From positions 9,982,001 to 10,046,000 of the forward strand of contig CP075493.1 of the NCBI GenBank assembly GCA_021613535.1: 64,000 nucleotides of DNA, written 5' to 3'. The notes below the pieces were generated by a model that made no database searches, was not told the origin of the DNA, and saw only the letters and a list, made by a program, of their open reading frames with translations. This DNA is from Adineta vaga (taxonomy: Eukaryota; Rotifera). Below, piece by piece: positions 12,924 to 26,769 of this stretch; position 1 is the first letter of the stretch, and each line of letters starts with the position of its first letter. Made by a program: the position numbers and the translations under genes.

Positions 12924-15171
12924 TTAAATCATTTGTTTGAATAGAATCATGATGCAAAGAAAGAATTGAAGAATAAAGAAATGTTTTGTCGATGAACTTG
13001 AAGATTTTTCATGCATTAATAACGAAGAAGGCCCATGAATAACACATCGTTCTAAGTAAGAAAAAGTATGAAAGTAAAAAAAAGAAGAATAAACAGTGTT
13101 ATTTACCAAATTCTTCTAATAATATTGGTACATAATGTTCCCAAAATGCACAATAATCGGCGCGATGAGCAATACCGGTTGATCTATTCATTGTATCAAG
13201 CACAATGTGTGCTCGCTTCGGATAGTTGTAATGTGGCCAATCGTAAACAGTAACATTAGAATCACCATTTGGATTTCTATGATTTAAAAAGCGACTATAT
13301 GTTTCTTTATTCAAATTAATCATCCATTCTTACCCATATTTCGAAAAATTTGTCCAATAACCCATTATTCTTTTTGCTAATTGAATTTCTTCATATTTAT
13401 ATAATTTACTATCAGTTGCATTGAGAGGTTCGCCAAAGACAAACATAATTTCATCTCTAATGAACGAAAATACTAACAGATAAGAAAAGAAACTATTGTT
13501 TCTTCTTACCCATGCATAACACCTGTCCATGCATTCCAATCACTCGTTGATGGTCTTGCTATAAAATGATAGAAATAAATCGACATATTCTGTGCAGCAT
13601 AAGCATTGGCTACAGCTACCGTTGGACATGTAAAATGTGCATCACCTACAGCGTAACTTAATACAACTGCATTTCGAACATTATCGGACCAATCCGACCA
13701 ATCTGTATATTTTTGAATTAATGATTGATAGATAATTCGAGGAGTTTTATATGGATAAGATGGTATGTAATTATAATAGAGTTCAAGATGCTTGATAAAT
13801 GTAGTATAACTTACATCAGGCACAGCATTGCCTGGAGTTTTATCATTACCTTGTGCATAAACCATAAAATAAGAGCCCTCATCACGATTGGCACCCAAGA
13901 GAAGCGGACATTTCTATTGAAGGTGAAAAATTGCGAAATTCAAAAAAAAATAAACAAGAAACAGATTAATTCATACTTTGAAATTTCCATTTTTTAACAT
14001 GGTTATGGGATTTTGCGGTAAAAATGTTCCATCAATCACTGGCATAAGAAGAAAAAACATTGGACCACCATCTTGAATAGTATATTCAGCATTTGTTATG
14101 TAAGCATAATGATCTTCATCAAAAATAGGATAATTCAATGCACATTCAAACATCGCATCAATATCACCAACATTTGATCCACGTTGACAAACTTCAGGAA
14201 TTTTCTCATGTTCATGTTGATGTTGTCCATCAGATAAACGTTTCGTAACAAGTGAATAAAATTCAGTTAGATATTTATGTGAACGTCGACGTCCTTCTTC
14301 TGCAGTTATATATGCCCAACTACAAGTGGGTCCTCCACTTTGTAGAATCGCATTGGAAAATAATGATCGACTGCGTGGTGATAATAAATGAAAACCAACG
14401 GATACAGCACCGGCTGATTCACCAAAGAGAGTAATTCGTTGACTATCACCTCCAAAAAAGCCAATATTATGTTGAATCCATTCTAAAGCAAGAGCTTGAT
14501 CATATAAACCTTGATTCCCTAAAAGAAAATGGGTACATGGAAAATTTCTTACGGTAAAAATAACTCATTTTAAATAGAAATTCTCTCTTACCAGGCGCAT
14601 CTGGTCGATCAAGAAATAAAAATCCAAAACTTTGTAAACGATATTGCATCGAAGCCACAATAACATTATTCGTTGCCGCTAATATTCGTCCATCATACAG
14701 ATCTAATGCACTTGAACCAGTTACAAATGCTCCACCATAAATCCACACTAATACAGCTAGTGGTTCAGTTGTTTCACTACTACTTACTGGTGCCCAAATG
14801 TTTAAATATAAACAATCTTCACTACAATCCGTGCTGGGCGACCAAATTTTTTCTGCTTCAAGATTATAAACAATTTGTTCAGTTTGCCAACAAGTTGCTG
14901 GAAATTTCGTAGTATTAAGAATACCAGACCATGGATCAACACGTTCTGGAGCTTTAAAACGACGTTTACCAATCGGTGGTTTAGCAAAAGGAATACCTAA
15001 CCAAGCACGAACATGATGAAGACGTGGTGAATCAGCTGTACGAAAATATGAATCAATTCCACGGACTCGACCAGTATTTGTCGAACGAATCAATGGATCA
15101 GATGATGTTGAAAAGGAAAAGGATGAGTTAAGAATCAACATCATTAAAAGATTTATTTTTCGAAGAAACAT
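12924..15171 (-). CDS. Cholinesterase-like serine hydrolase, probably GPI-anchored
   Basis: Six exons (15171-14592, 14518-13977, 13913-13510, 13456-13334, 13276-13107, 13051-12924) encode 648 residues. A signal peptide (MFLRKINLLMMLILNSSFS) precedes a complete carboxylesterase domain. The catalytic triad is visible: Ser228 in GESAG, Glu386 in GANRDEGSYF, His508 in GVMHGDEI. Trp110 in KIWSPSTDCSEDCLYLNIW corresponds to the choline-binding Trp84 of Torpedo acetylcholinesterase, and Cys94/Cys120 to the first disulfide. The Ser/Lys-rich C-terminus ends in a hydrophobic tail (FFILQFFLCIMILF), as in GPI-anchored cholinesterases, and a Cys shortly after the domain could form a dimer. Expected role: extracellular hydrolysis of acetylcholine or a related ester at the cell surface. 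Upstream, an exon-like block near 16836-16889 (acceptor and donor on the minus strand) may be 5' UTR. It could be a paralogue with different substrate preference. Confidence 0.92.
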
Positions 15172-17929
15172 GATCGTTGATGATGGTTAGCATACCGTCA
15201 TTCGACGTTTGTCGCTGAAACATTCGACAAAGTATCATCGGATGGCAATTGCATCGACGCTTAGCTTCAATAGAATGTTGATAGGAATATGCAATAAGAA
15301 CGATAATGCAATTGAACGGTTGAATTAAAATTAATAGAATAATGTGATTAGAGATTAGCGTTGATGTTGTTAGTGTTTGTCGTTTTCTTAGCAATAATAC
15401 ATGAACACAACAACACTTGTCATACATTGATACTGAAGTTGATAGGTACACATTGACAATGATGTTACGATGACTACATATGGATCAATACATGAAAAAC
15501 AAGAACAAAAGTTAGTTTGTGTTAAATACAGATATATTTTTATTGAAATCTTCTATCAATGATGATACTAATCGATGTTGACAAGAAACTCTGGATAGAA
15601 GAGAAAGAAAAAGAGAGAGAGAATGATTGAAAGAAAGAAATTTTTTCTATGCAATTGACTTGTTAGTTCCTATCAATTATTCCACATACCTGATTTTTAA
15701 AAATGTGAATGCAAGGATTTGGAATATCGATGAGTGCACTCTGATGATAAAAAGTGTCCAAAAGACAGAAGGATAGAGAGAGAGAGAGAGAGCGAAAGTC
15801 AATGTCGTAACGGTAACGATAGGAGCAACAATAGTTACAAGAAGAACGGATGAAGAAAAACGGAATTGAATAAGAGTGGCTCTTTCCGTTTTCAGTAAGA
15901 GCAACTAACAAGAGACTTCGTTTCTTATTCTCTATCTTCTTTCTTTAAGCGTCTATACTTAAATTCAATTATGCACCTAGACATCTACATGAATTTTAGT
16001 ATATTACAAGATGTAATAATAAAAAGTTAACAAGTCTTTGATATTACCAAGGAAATGCTCTTTTTTGAAATCACTCTGTCATTACTATTTTGTAATTCTT
16101 CTTCTGTTATCTTTTTTGTCTTCTCTAGATAAAAAATTTAGAAGTTTTCTTTGTCCTTCCCTTACGGCCATGTAGATCAACTCGTTTTTGCTGATGATGA
16201 TATTTCCTTTTCGGAGAAGAGGTTTCTCTTTCTTTCTCTCACTCTTTTTTCTTCTCCCTATCGTTGCCATCATCGTCTTTCTTTTCTAGTTGATTGCATT
16301 TTTGCTTCGTTTCTCATACAATTTCTTCTTGTGCTCACATCCTTTTCGCTACTCGACTCGTCTTTCTATCTTCTATTATTGAAAAAAGAAATAGGAGCAG
16401 ATTTCATCTTGTCTCTCTACTCACTACTGATCGTTATATCTATATTCAAACAAATGGAAGATCGAATGAGTATACAATCAAAATAAATCCTAGGACATCG
16501 TTATTATAGAGAATGCAGTGATTAGGAAATGCTATTTGACATCTTGACAAAATAGAAGTGTAGAAAACTATTTATTACAAAAAAAAAGAAAATGTGCCTG
16601 TGAAAATAGAAAAAAAAAGAAGTGTTACTGGTCTTCACTGCCGTAGGGACTCAAACGGACGACATCGACAAACATACATCCGGCAAGAGAACTATTTATT
16701 ATATGTATGTTAACGAAGCGACAATGATGGCCCGAAAGAAACTATGTTTTCTATACCCTTGAAATAAAACTAATTGATTCAAGGTTAATTTTATTCAAAA
16801 AATAAACAAAAAAAAACGATATGATACTTACATTGATTTACTGATCGCGCCTTGCCGCAGTTGATGATATTCTGTTTTCTTTGATTCTGAAAAAGAAAAT
16901 TGATGCATATTAATCACTTTTTTTTCTATTAAATATCGATGATATATAAAGACAGACTTTTCCTTTGCAACAAGACATTTTCTATATTCTTTCGAATGTA
17001 TTCTCATCCGAAACGAAATTCTCCAATCTAATCGATAGTCTCTAGCATAAATATAGGTTTTAAGACGATAGGATATTTACAAGTCCCCGATGGATTGATA
17101 AGTGCTTTCCGAAAGCTTTTCACAATGTCGGTTTTGCATTGAGTACGTCGCATATATCTGTGGGAGACAATTGTATTGATGAGATAAATTTCAATGAAAA
17201 TGTTCACGAAAAAGAACTATGTGTGAATGAATATGTTCATGTGTTAATCTAATAATCAATTACAAGAAAGAATTTTCTCGTATGAATATCAAATAAGGCA
17301 TTCAGAAGGAAACAAAACTTATTACTATGACAAAATCACGTTGTCTAACAGTGAATCAGGAAGCATTCTTACTTGAATATGTTCAAATTAGCTACAGCAT
17401 TCTAAATAAAGATATACCGAATGAATTTAATTCCAACATGTTTTTACATGATAATAAGTAGAACAATAAGAAAATGTAGGAACATCTAATCGACAAATGG
17501 ATGTGCTCATCAATATTGTATGAATTGTTCATCGTACCTTTGCAAACACATGTTTGTTTGACGTAGAATGTTAGAAAGAATTTTTGTGACATAGAAAATT
17601 TTGAACAAACTATGCGTATATATTTTCTGAAAAGTTGAAAAAGGAATTTAATATTGACCTATATAGTGCATATGACATTGATTTCGACTAATTTCCGGAG
17701 GAATAAAAACAATTGATGGATGAATTCTTAGATCGATAGCGGATCTCATGTCTCCAATTACTTATAATTATATGCATTCATGAATTATAAAGAACGGTTT
17801 TTCAACATCTATCAAAAAGACTGTGATCTCTCTCCAATCATATTCTATGAGAGAAAAAACGAATTAGATTGAAATAATTTTTAATTCAGATATTTATATA
17901 TAGACATACAATTGAGAGTATTTTCTAAT
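15172..17929. other. Intergenic region upstream of the cholinesterase gene
   Basis: About 2.7 kb of AT-rich sequence with GA microsatellites (about 15608-15625 and 15776-15792). On the minus strand, blocks ending near 15690 and at about 16836-16889 have splice-site-like borders and could be untranslated first exons of the cholinesterase gene. No coding exon is supported. Confidence 0.4.
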
Positions 17930-19817
17930 TTAGAATGACATTGTGATTATATTCGATGTAGATTCCATGTTCATTTGATTTTCTTGTGATGATTCTCCTG
18001 TCGATAGATCAGTTCGTTTAGGACCAACAAACCAATGACGTGCCGAAATCAACCAATAACTTGTAGCAAGAACGAATATTCCAGTAACAATAACGATTGT
18101 ATAATTCATATTATCTGGTGTCACAGGATATTCAGCTGGGAAAAACATAAATATTGATGTGATTATCAACCATATAGATGAAATAATTGCAATAGGTACA
18201 CCAAATCGACCTAAATTAAATTCTCCTAATGGAAAGTTTTTTCTAGCTGATGTACAACGAAAAAAGATCGGTATCAAATAAGATATTTGAAAGCCAAGTG
18301 TTGCTATAGCAATTATATCGGTAAATGCTGTTGTAGATGCTAATTGCAATAGAAGAAGAAGACTATCGATGAGAAATACGAAGATAATATTTGCCAATGG
18401 TGTTTGTGTTCTTACATAAATCCAACGTAGATAGGATGAAAATGGAAAAACACCATCACGAGCCATTGCGAATCTATACGTATGAAAGAAAATCAAGATT
18501 AGATCTGATATGATTTATATTTTATTACATACCCGATTCGACTCGTTACTGTAATTGAAGACATTCCCGCAAAATAAAGATTAAGAATAAGAAGAATAGT
18601 TAATGCCATTGCACCACGTCCAGCTGCAGCAAGTTGATACGTTGAAACAACTAAACTCATAGTTTCATTATCATCACTATGACTATCAATAAATGCTTCA
18701 ACGTTTGGTATCGCAAATAGAAGAGCAAGTAAATAAATAACACCAACAATTGCACTACATACACATGTACCAACAATTCCTTTCGGAGCTAAGAAAAGTA
18801 AAGAAAAGAAATTTTAGAACTTCTGTTTATTACAAGAAACTGACCTGCTCGACCTGCACCTCGTGTTTCTTCTGCTAAATGAGCGCCAGCTATTTAAAAA
18901 AAGAAGAAGAACACAACAGTATTTCTTTTGAACAAATTCATTCTTTTGTTTTGTTTTGTACTTTACCTTCATAACCAGAAAATGAAAATAATGTTGAAAG
19001 AATACTGATACAGCATACGTAAGCGAAAGAAAAACCTGTCCCATTATATGTTGACGTAAACACATCATGAGCAGTTGCTCGTTGTGGAGCCATCGTATAT
19101 AAAACAATAACGATCGCTATTGAAGATGCAATTTGAAAGAAAGCAGCTAAGTTATTCAACCATCCCTGTTGATCAATACGAATTGCATTTTGAGCAGCCC
19201 ATATAAATGTTATACCAATACCAATCGCTACTTGAATACCAATACTTAATGATGGTTGACCATTGAGCATGATTGCAGCATTAATAATAGTAGCAAAACC
19301 AGACGAAAACGCTGCATCAGCTATTTATTAAAACGAACGGAAGAATTTCAATTAATGAAATAATAAAATTCTCGTTTACCTGCACAATTTCCAGCAAAAT
19401 TGAACCATCCACAAATAAAAGATGCTAATGGTGCTCGTCGAGCTGATATTAATTGACCAGCCCTGATTGATATAAAAATATATGTAAATAATAGACAATT
19501 TTGATTAGTTACCAATGATACACTGATCCAGCGCTTGGATAAACGGAACAGATTTCTGCTAGTGAAAGACCAATGAGAATAGTAAACAATGATCCAATAA
19601 GCCAAGACCATATCGCTACTCCTGATCCTCCAGTATTTAATGTATAAGTAAAACCAAGGGAAATCGATGCAAGAACATTAACCGCTGTAAAACAGAATGC
19701 AAATGACATCAATGGCGAAAAACCACGATAAAGCTCTTGAGAATAACCCATTTCACGAAGAAGGCGAATATCTGAATCTTCTTCTCGTTCTGGATTCATA
19801 TTTTTGTTTTCCGTCAT
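17930..19817 (-). CDS. APC-superfamily amino-acid/GABA/choline permease (ACT-family-like)
   Basis: Six exons (19817-19513, 19462-19380, 19320-18967, 18889-18845, 18788-18533, 18473-17930) give 528 residues, the usual length for amino-acid permeases. The cytosolic N-terminus (DSDIRLLREMGY) is followed by strongly hydrophobic segments compatible with 12 membrane helices. Conserved-looking stretches include GFSPLMSFAFCFTAVNVLAS, AEICSVYPSAGSVYHWAG, the LFSFSGYE-GAHLAEETRGAGRA segment and FAMARDGVFPFS. This pattern is that of the amino acid/choline transporter family of fungi, plants and bacteria (GABA permease, choline permease), not of the common animal SLC7 transporters. Predicted role: proton- or gradient-driven uptake of amino acids, GABA or choline at a cell or organelle membrane; substrate unknown. 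The short 45-bp exon is confirmed by the frame. Confidence 0.88.
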
Positions 19818-22516
19818 TCTGTTTTACAACAAACTATATCTTAAAAACAAACAATAGATAGATTTTCATACTAAATTATGGGCAATTGCTAGAGGTTACA
19901 TGTAATATTATTCAATCAGAAATGAAAAAAATATAACTGATCGTCACACCTCATTAACCTAGGGAGTGTTGTTCCTTTGAATATATAGAAAAACATCAAA
20001 AATAAATAAAACTTATCTAGATGCAATCTTTACTCGGCAACCTACAACAAAGAAAATGATTAAAATTTTCTTCTTTATCATCAATGGATTCAAAAACAGG
20101 CATGCTGACCGAATGTTAAAGTCATTAATTCATGATTTGTTCTTTCAATTGTGAAAGAATTTAGTTCTCGATGATTTGCCTTCACATTTATTTGATTTGT
20201 TCGATAGAAGAACGAATGTAAATATGTGGACGCGAAGAAAAAAAAGAACCAATTTAGTTAGCCAGTTTGACACGTGTTTTTGTAGAGTGTTGTATAATCC
20301 ACTGTTATTTTACTTAAGTTTTGTCAACCGAACACGAATTCTTTCTTTTTCTTTTTCTTTTTATCAAAAGAAATGATGACGAAGAAAAAGTATAACCAGA
20401 TACTATTTAACTGTCACTTTTCATCGTAGGTAATGAGGTTGTTAGGCTTGTGAGAGGGTAAATATAACCTACGTTCTGGAAGGATCTCCAACAGTGTGAC
20501 TAAAACTTGAGTAAATAGTTATTTCATAAAAACAAAGCCCAAAACTTAACCACCTGCGGTAGTTATTGCTATCAGAAATATTAATAAAATCAAATTGTGA
20601 AACGATGCAATATCAAGCGTAATGACTCTAAAAAGAGAAGAAACTACTAGATATGGAAGGATAAAGTCGATTTATTCTGTTACATCCAAGATATACTCTC
20701 CTTATGTTGAACAACATCACGAAAAATGAGTGAATGAATAATACTCACTGACTTTTTTTCTATTGAAACGATGAAGAAAACAAAAAAAGGTAAATGTTTT
20801 TGAAATGTCAAAGTATACACACCTACATCTTTCGTAAATAAACAAATTTGAAAGCATTCACTCGAAAAAAACATTTTCTTGCAAATAAAAACATTGCGTA
20901 TTTTGAGAACGTCAAAAGTCGACTCGTCCCTAACCAGGTCTCTTTCCAGACCTTTAGCTCATAATTTTTGCTGACTAGTAGTGTTCACACCTGTTGAATT
21001 TACTGTATATGAAGACAAAATTTGTTCCGTGTAATTATCAGCCCAATAAAGATTGAGATAATGATATCAATTGTTCTATTTAACATTCTACTTACTTCTC
21101 AACGACTGATTCCATTGTATTTGGAACTTTAACTATAAGGACCGGAATGATCAATAATGTGTGATAACGATGATGAAATTTCAATTGAGTTGTATTATTA
21201 GTTGAGTTTCTCTGATAAATGAAGCAAAATCAGTATGACTTCAATAGTTTGAACTACAATTGTTAGAATAGATCATGAGATCTTTACTCAAGCGTATATA
21301 AATGTCAATTTTAAATACTTATTCATTCTGTTTACAAGAACAAAATGATCATTTGTTATAGATGCTTTTTTTTAGAAAAATAATCCTTTTCATGCAAAAT
21401 AGAGTTCAAAGAAATCCATCAAATTTGATAACAAGGATAATATACTTTGCTTTACTCGGTTGAATAGCTTAATTAAATATATCAACATATTTTTCTCTAC
21501 AGAGATATTTCGAATGAATTATCATCTCATTTCATGTTAATGAAGAGCTCTCTGTAATCAATGATTATAGGAAACTGTAAGCGTAAATTATCATATTCTA
21601 GATCATAGTTGTTTTCTTCCATTTTTCTAATGGTTAGTAACTTAAAATTCTAGTATGAGAAAAACAAATTTTCCTTCTAATACTCTATCATTTATTTTTC
21701 ATCGCATGCTATCTGATATAAACATATGAAAGAAAAGTGCAATACGAAGAATTCTACATTTCAATCTATTTTTATCTTCAGTATCAAAATTGTTTATATC
21801 ATCGATGAAGGCAAAACATAGAACTAGTTGATTATATCAACTTTCTATTACGTTCTTTCAAGAATCACATGTTTAGAAAATGTTTTTTCAAGCTTGACGA
21901 ACTCGCTAGATTATAATTATTGAAGAAGAACTTCCGCATTTGCTATGAGAAAAGTCTGGAAAGCATAAATATGCTATTCTCAATATTAAAAAAGAATACT
22001 ACGTCTCATTCGAAATAATTGTTCGATAATTAGAAACATCTTTCGTACAAATGTTCCTGACACCTTTTATAATGATCGATCTGCCTCTCTACACTAGATA
22101 TCATGTTTTGGAACTTCTTCTGAGATATGCCCTTTTGTTTGCATGTTAAGTCTTGAAGTAAAACTATTGTATTATGTAGGTTAATATCTATTCTATTGAA
22201 TGTCTAGCTTTTAATTTAGTTCTTTTCGAAGAAATTGTCTACTTCCCATGAGTTTCTAGTCACTTTCATTCAGGATGTAAACTGGATATTTCTAACTAAT
22301 TACTAGATTCATACGACAAATTCTTTTACTATAAAATCACGCATGAAAGTTCATAGAAATGCAAAATACATTAACTGAAAGAAGAATATGACCTACTATA
22401 ATATAAAATAGGATTCTTAAATGTCTAGTGTTTCATTTATTGAGAATTTCGAATATAATTATAAAATATAGACATTTCATTTTAGACAAATATTCCATTT
22501 CAATCATTTGTTAACA
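19818..22516. other. Intergenic region between divergent genes
   Basis: About 2.7 kb of AT-rich DNA between the permease (minus) and the 7TM receptor (plus). Short ORFs are present, but none has domain features or splice continuity. Nothing else recognised. Confidence 0.5.
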
Positions 22517-23660
22517 ATGAATATTATTTATAGTTCTCATCCTCTCTGGTATTTTATCAATGATTTACTTACAATCATTTTCAATCTTATTGGAATATCT
22601 ATAACCACTCTCTTTATTTATACAGTGATTCGTTTAGATCATCCAAGTTATTCCATCGCAACTTTAACAGCATGTAAAACATGTTTAGCAATCGGATTTC
22701 TAAGTTCATTAGTATTATTTAATAGTTGTTATGCAATAATTAATGATTTTCGTGGTATAACTTTTAATGAAAGATTTTGTTTTATTCGTGGTATTATTTT
22801 CACTATACTTTATGTAAATATGTACACAACTTTATGTTTAAAAGCTTTCAATCGACTTCAGTGTATTGTTTATCGTATTCGTCCGGTAACTAATTCCTAT
22901 CGATCTTTGTTTGTTCTTACATTATTTCAATGGATATTTGTTGCAATTCTTGTTTTACCAATTATCTTAAGTGATGGATTTGATTATGATCAAGATTCAC
23001 ATTTATGTTTAGTAACTACTAGAAAACCATGGCAATTTATATTTTTAAGTAAGTAGAAATAGTTTTGTATATAAATTATACTTTTGAATATCATATGATG
23101 TATAGACGAAAAGATTCATCATCTTATCCTTGACTTGTTTGTCCTATCATTAATAACATTCAATGTTGACAAGTCCAATGTCATCGATTGATTTCTTTTT
23201 CTTTTCTATTTTAGTGATTATTTATTATATTTCAATTCTATTCATTTTCAGTGTTTATATTTATATTCTTTATTATGTTTTACATATTTCTCGATTAGAA
23301 CGATATCGACAAAAACGTCAAATGAGACTTCTTCGACGAATTCTTATTCTTCTTTTGATGTTAATTCTTCCTGGAATATTCTACTTGATTTTAGTCATCT
23401 ATTGGATTATTTTCCAATCAATTCCATTATATGTATTTAAAATTAGGACATTAATCGATAGTATTGGATATACTGGTGTAGTCATTACAATATTGATTTC
23501 CAATACACGTCTACGTCACCAATATTCTATAAAACGAAAGAAAAAAATGAATTTAATTCGTCGTGAACAATTAAATATAATTTTATATCAACAACCTCAA
23601 AGAAAAATTACGATTATTCGAACATCTTTTACATTAGAAAAAATGCCTATAAATATTTGA
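22517..23660 (+). CDS. Rhodopsin-like seven-transmembrane receptor (divergent)
   Basis: Two exons (22517-23048 and 23215-23660) encode 325 residues. ATG at 22517 is the first in-frame start; the GTAAGT donor and TTTTAG acceptor join in frame. Seven hydrophobic segments can be counted, the first at LTIIFNLIGISITTLFIYTV. A Cys at the start of the third segment (ERFCFIRG) and one in the second extracellular loop (SHLC) could form the usual disulfide; the DRY position reads FNRLQ and no NPxxY motif is seen. The third intracellular loop and the tail are rich in Arg/Lys. It resembles divergent invertebrate chemoreceptor or peptide-receptor families; the ligand cannot be inferred. The receptor genes at 49-51 kb have a similar general layout but are not close copies. 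Confidence 0.78.
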
Positions 23661-25292
23661 AAAAGAAAATATAACTCTTTCTTTCCTTTTCATCGAAATC
23701 TAATCTATATGTCAATGTTCGTTAGTTAAATACCTGAATATGTCATTGCAATTAGATTTCATAGTATTTCTTTCTGACTAAATTAATAATTAGAGATGAA
23801 TATGTTTGACATGGACAACCAAGGTTGAATAAGCAAATAGTGAAGTAAAGTTTTTTCTTGCTTGATCAAACTCGTTTATTCTTCGTGAAGGTGAAACATA
23901 TCAACTTGATTATCTTTCTCTATTTGTTGTTGTTTTCTATCGATTAGTTGCTTTATTCTATCGGACAGAATTACCATCTAGGTAATATATATATAATCAA
24001 CAGATGTTCAATACCAAGGACAATGTTCTTCTCTGCTATGCATGTTATTTGTAAACAAAATAAAGATATATAAAAGAATACGCATATTTTTCTAGGATAA
24101 TGTTATTCAAAGACAGAAAATTGATTCGATTGGGCCATATCTATTTGAGAAGTCTGCAAGAAGAACAAACACAAATCATTTTTCATATTCTCTAAAGACG
24201 TTTTCTTTTGACAGGTGATAATACATATATATGTCTATATATATATGAAGGCAAGAGCAGAAAAAAAATATTTCTTCAAGATTTCTAATGTATTATGCCA
24301 ATAGTAATGTTTTGGTGGCCATGTGTATATTCGACGGCAAAGCGTTTGCGCGTCTGCGTATCCTTGATCGCACGCTTCGTATAAATTGGAGATTCTTTTT
24401 CTTCTTCTCCCTCCTCTTTCTTTCTCTCTCTCTCTCTTTCTCTGTCTGTATTACTTTGGTACATCAACATAAGAAGTAACAACTCTTCTTTTTTGTCTTT
24501 TTTTCCTTGGCACTTTTCATCGTCAATTGTCGTATGAGCAAAGCCAATCAGGAACAGAAGGTCTTATCCTTCTTCTTTATACATAGACAACGAGAGACAG
24601 ACGCTTCTACTCGTTTTCTTCTCTATATGTTGTTTTGTTTATGTACGACTCTCTATTTCTTCTTCTTCTTCTTCTTTTCTTCTTTTCTTCTTTGGCTTTC
24701 ATACATCGTCAAATCCCTGTCTGCACTTTATTTAATATCACTATGCATCATTCATAATATCATGATGTTAGTAATAATATTTGCGAGTGATGATAATAAT
24801 GACAACAATTGATTTTTTTTCGAGTTGTGGTTAAGTAAAAGAGAAATAGTTGTTACGAGCTTTTTTATTCATTTCGTAGCGTAGTTGACAACAACACGTA
24901 AATCAAATGAAAAGAAAACAGAAAGACGTATGAAAATTCTTGCGAAAAAAGAAACATGAATTAATTGACGAGCTTAAAGGAAAAGGTCATAATATGTTTC
25001 ATTTTTTTTCTCTTTCGTCTTTTCATTTCGTTGATTAAGTATATTTTCCGCGTCACATATGGAATTCAAAAAATAAAAAAGAACAGAATAACAAATTTGA
25101 TTGAAAAACTTTCTAGAGCTTCTCTCAAGTGAAATAATACTTTTTTGGATATGTTGTTTTTTCGTTTTTCTTTTGCCCTTTTATGACAATTGTATTTGTG
25201 AACACATTTCTTAACAAAGATAAATATATATTTTATATAGGATTTCAGAGGATCATCATCGACACCTGTGATGCTCGTCGTCGTCCTCTTCG
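23661..25292. other. Intergenic region with microsatellites
   Basis: AT-rich spacer with TA runs near 23987-23996 and 24222-24248, and T/C-rich runs near 24390-24445 and 24657-24690. Sequence shortly before 25293 may be 5' UTR, with a possible acceptor near 25241 (TTTATATAG). No exon supported. Confidence 0.45.
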
Positions 25293-26769
25293 ATGTCTTA
25301 CCATGTTATTCATCATCCTACTCATTCAAATCCAAATAATTCTTCCAATCAAACAAATATATCACTTCCAACGTCGCAATTCATGCCACGTTATCATTAT
25401 TCACGAATAGTCCCAAACACTACGGAAGTATTTCTAACAGAAAATCCTTCAAATGGACATTCAATAAAACCACCACCACCATCTTCATCAACCACAGTAC
25501 TGACGACGACGAGTAATAATATACCTGGATCTTTTACATCAACATTCATTCCGTTTGTAAGCAATAATCGAACTGTAACGCCAACAATGCGCGAATTTAT
25601 TCAGATACCAGTTAATCGAGAAGATGGAATCATAATTCAACCGAATAATCTCAGCCGATCAGTCCCAATTACTTATATAGCTGAGACAAATACATTACCA
25701 AATCTTGAAAATAATACAAATAATAATATTCAATCAACCTTCACTAGTAAGTATTCTGTTAATAAACAACAAAAAGTAACTTTCTTTTCTATTTAAAATA
25801 GATCTTCTACGACCAAGTTCACGATATTTCCAACATCATTTTATAAATAATAACAATAATTCTGACGAACCAACAATAGTAGCAACGTCTGCTTCACGTG
25901 TACCATCATCTACGCGTCGTTTAAGTCTTTCAGTACCAGTGGTAACGTCAACAAACAATACCGATAATGATACAACACATACAAGAGTTCTTGCATCACC
26001 TGTTCGACAAATTCCCATACGATTTCCACAAACAACTGTTGTTGCATCAACTCCAACAACTAGTTCTCGAATATCTAGTGCTATACTTCGATCATCACCT
26101 TTTTCACATTCGCTTCAACGTCGACGAACTGATCTTGGAGATATTTCATCGATTACAGTCAATAATTCTTCTCAACCCTCATCCGATTTCAATATGAACT
26201 CATCCACTATTTTACCCATTCGTCGAGCTGAAGCAATGGCACGTGAAGCTATACAAAACATAACACAGCAGCAGCAACAACGAAATAGTTTGTTAAATGA
26301 AACGACGAATCGAACATCACCACCTCCATCTCGTCGTGTAATTATCAATTTAAAAAATAATCAATCTGTTTTACTTGATAATCATCAATCAGCATCAATG
26401 AAATTACCACCACTTCCAATATCTCCACGTTCAACACTACGTAATAATATTTATCATATTCCTGTTCTACATGAATTACAAATGCCTCCACATCCATCGG
26501 CAATCATAACCGAACCTTCCTTTCAATCATCGGCTGTAAATAATGGCAGTTATAAAAATGAACTTCGTATGGAAATTCCAGTTACAATTACGACAAGTAA
26601 TGATCAAGAGAATGAAATTCGGTTGAATTCAATGAAAGAAGAAGGTCTAGGTAATAATGAACGTTCTCGATTAACGAATAATACGAATCAAGCATTAAAA
26701 TCGATTTTAAAACGTTCTTCCTCGAGAGAAACTGTTTCACGAAAAAATGTCAGCTTTATGAATGCTTGA
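25293..26769 (+). CDS. Disordered protein with C-terminal SILK and RVxF PP1-docking motifs
   Basis: Two exons (25293-25746 and 25802-26769) encode 473 residues. An in-frame stop at 25269 supports the start at 25293. The protein is Ser/Thr/Asn/Pro-rich with no recognisable globular domain, signal peptide or membrane segment. The last 24 residues contain KSILK (SILK motif, residues 452-455) followed 11 residues later by KNVSF (RVxF-type motif, 466-470). SILK upstream of RVxF is the standard arrangement by which regulatory subunits dock on protein phosphatase 1 (as in inhibitor-2 and KNL1). The intervening SSSRETVS could be phosphorylated and so tune binding. A PP1-targeting subunit is therefore likely; the targeted site is unknown. 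The ends of the motif block are in the same exon, so splicing does not affect the call. Confidence 0.72.

Noticed and set aside
16151-16486. 111-codon plus-strand ORF in the cholinesterase upstream region
   Set aside because: Low-complexity Phe/Leu/Ser-rich translation of T/C-rich DNA, without splice sites or any recognisable feature.
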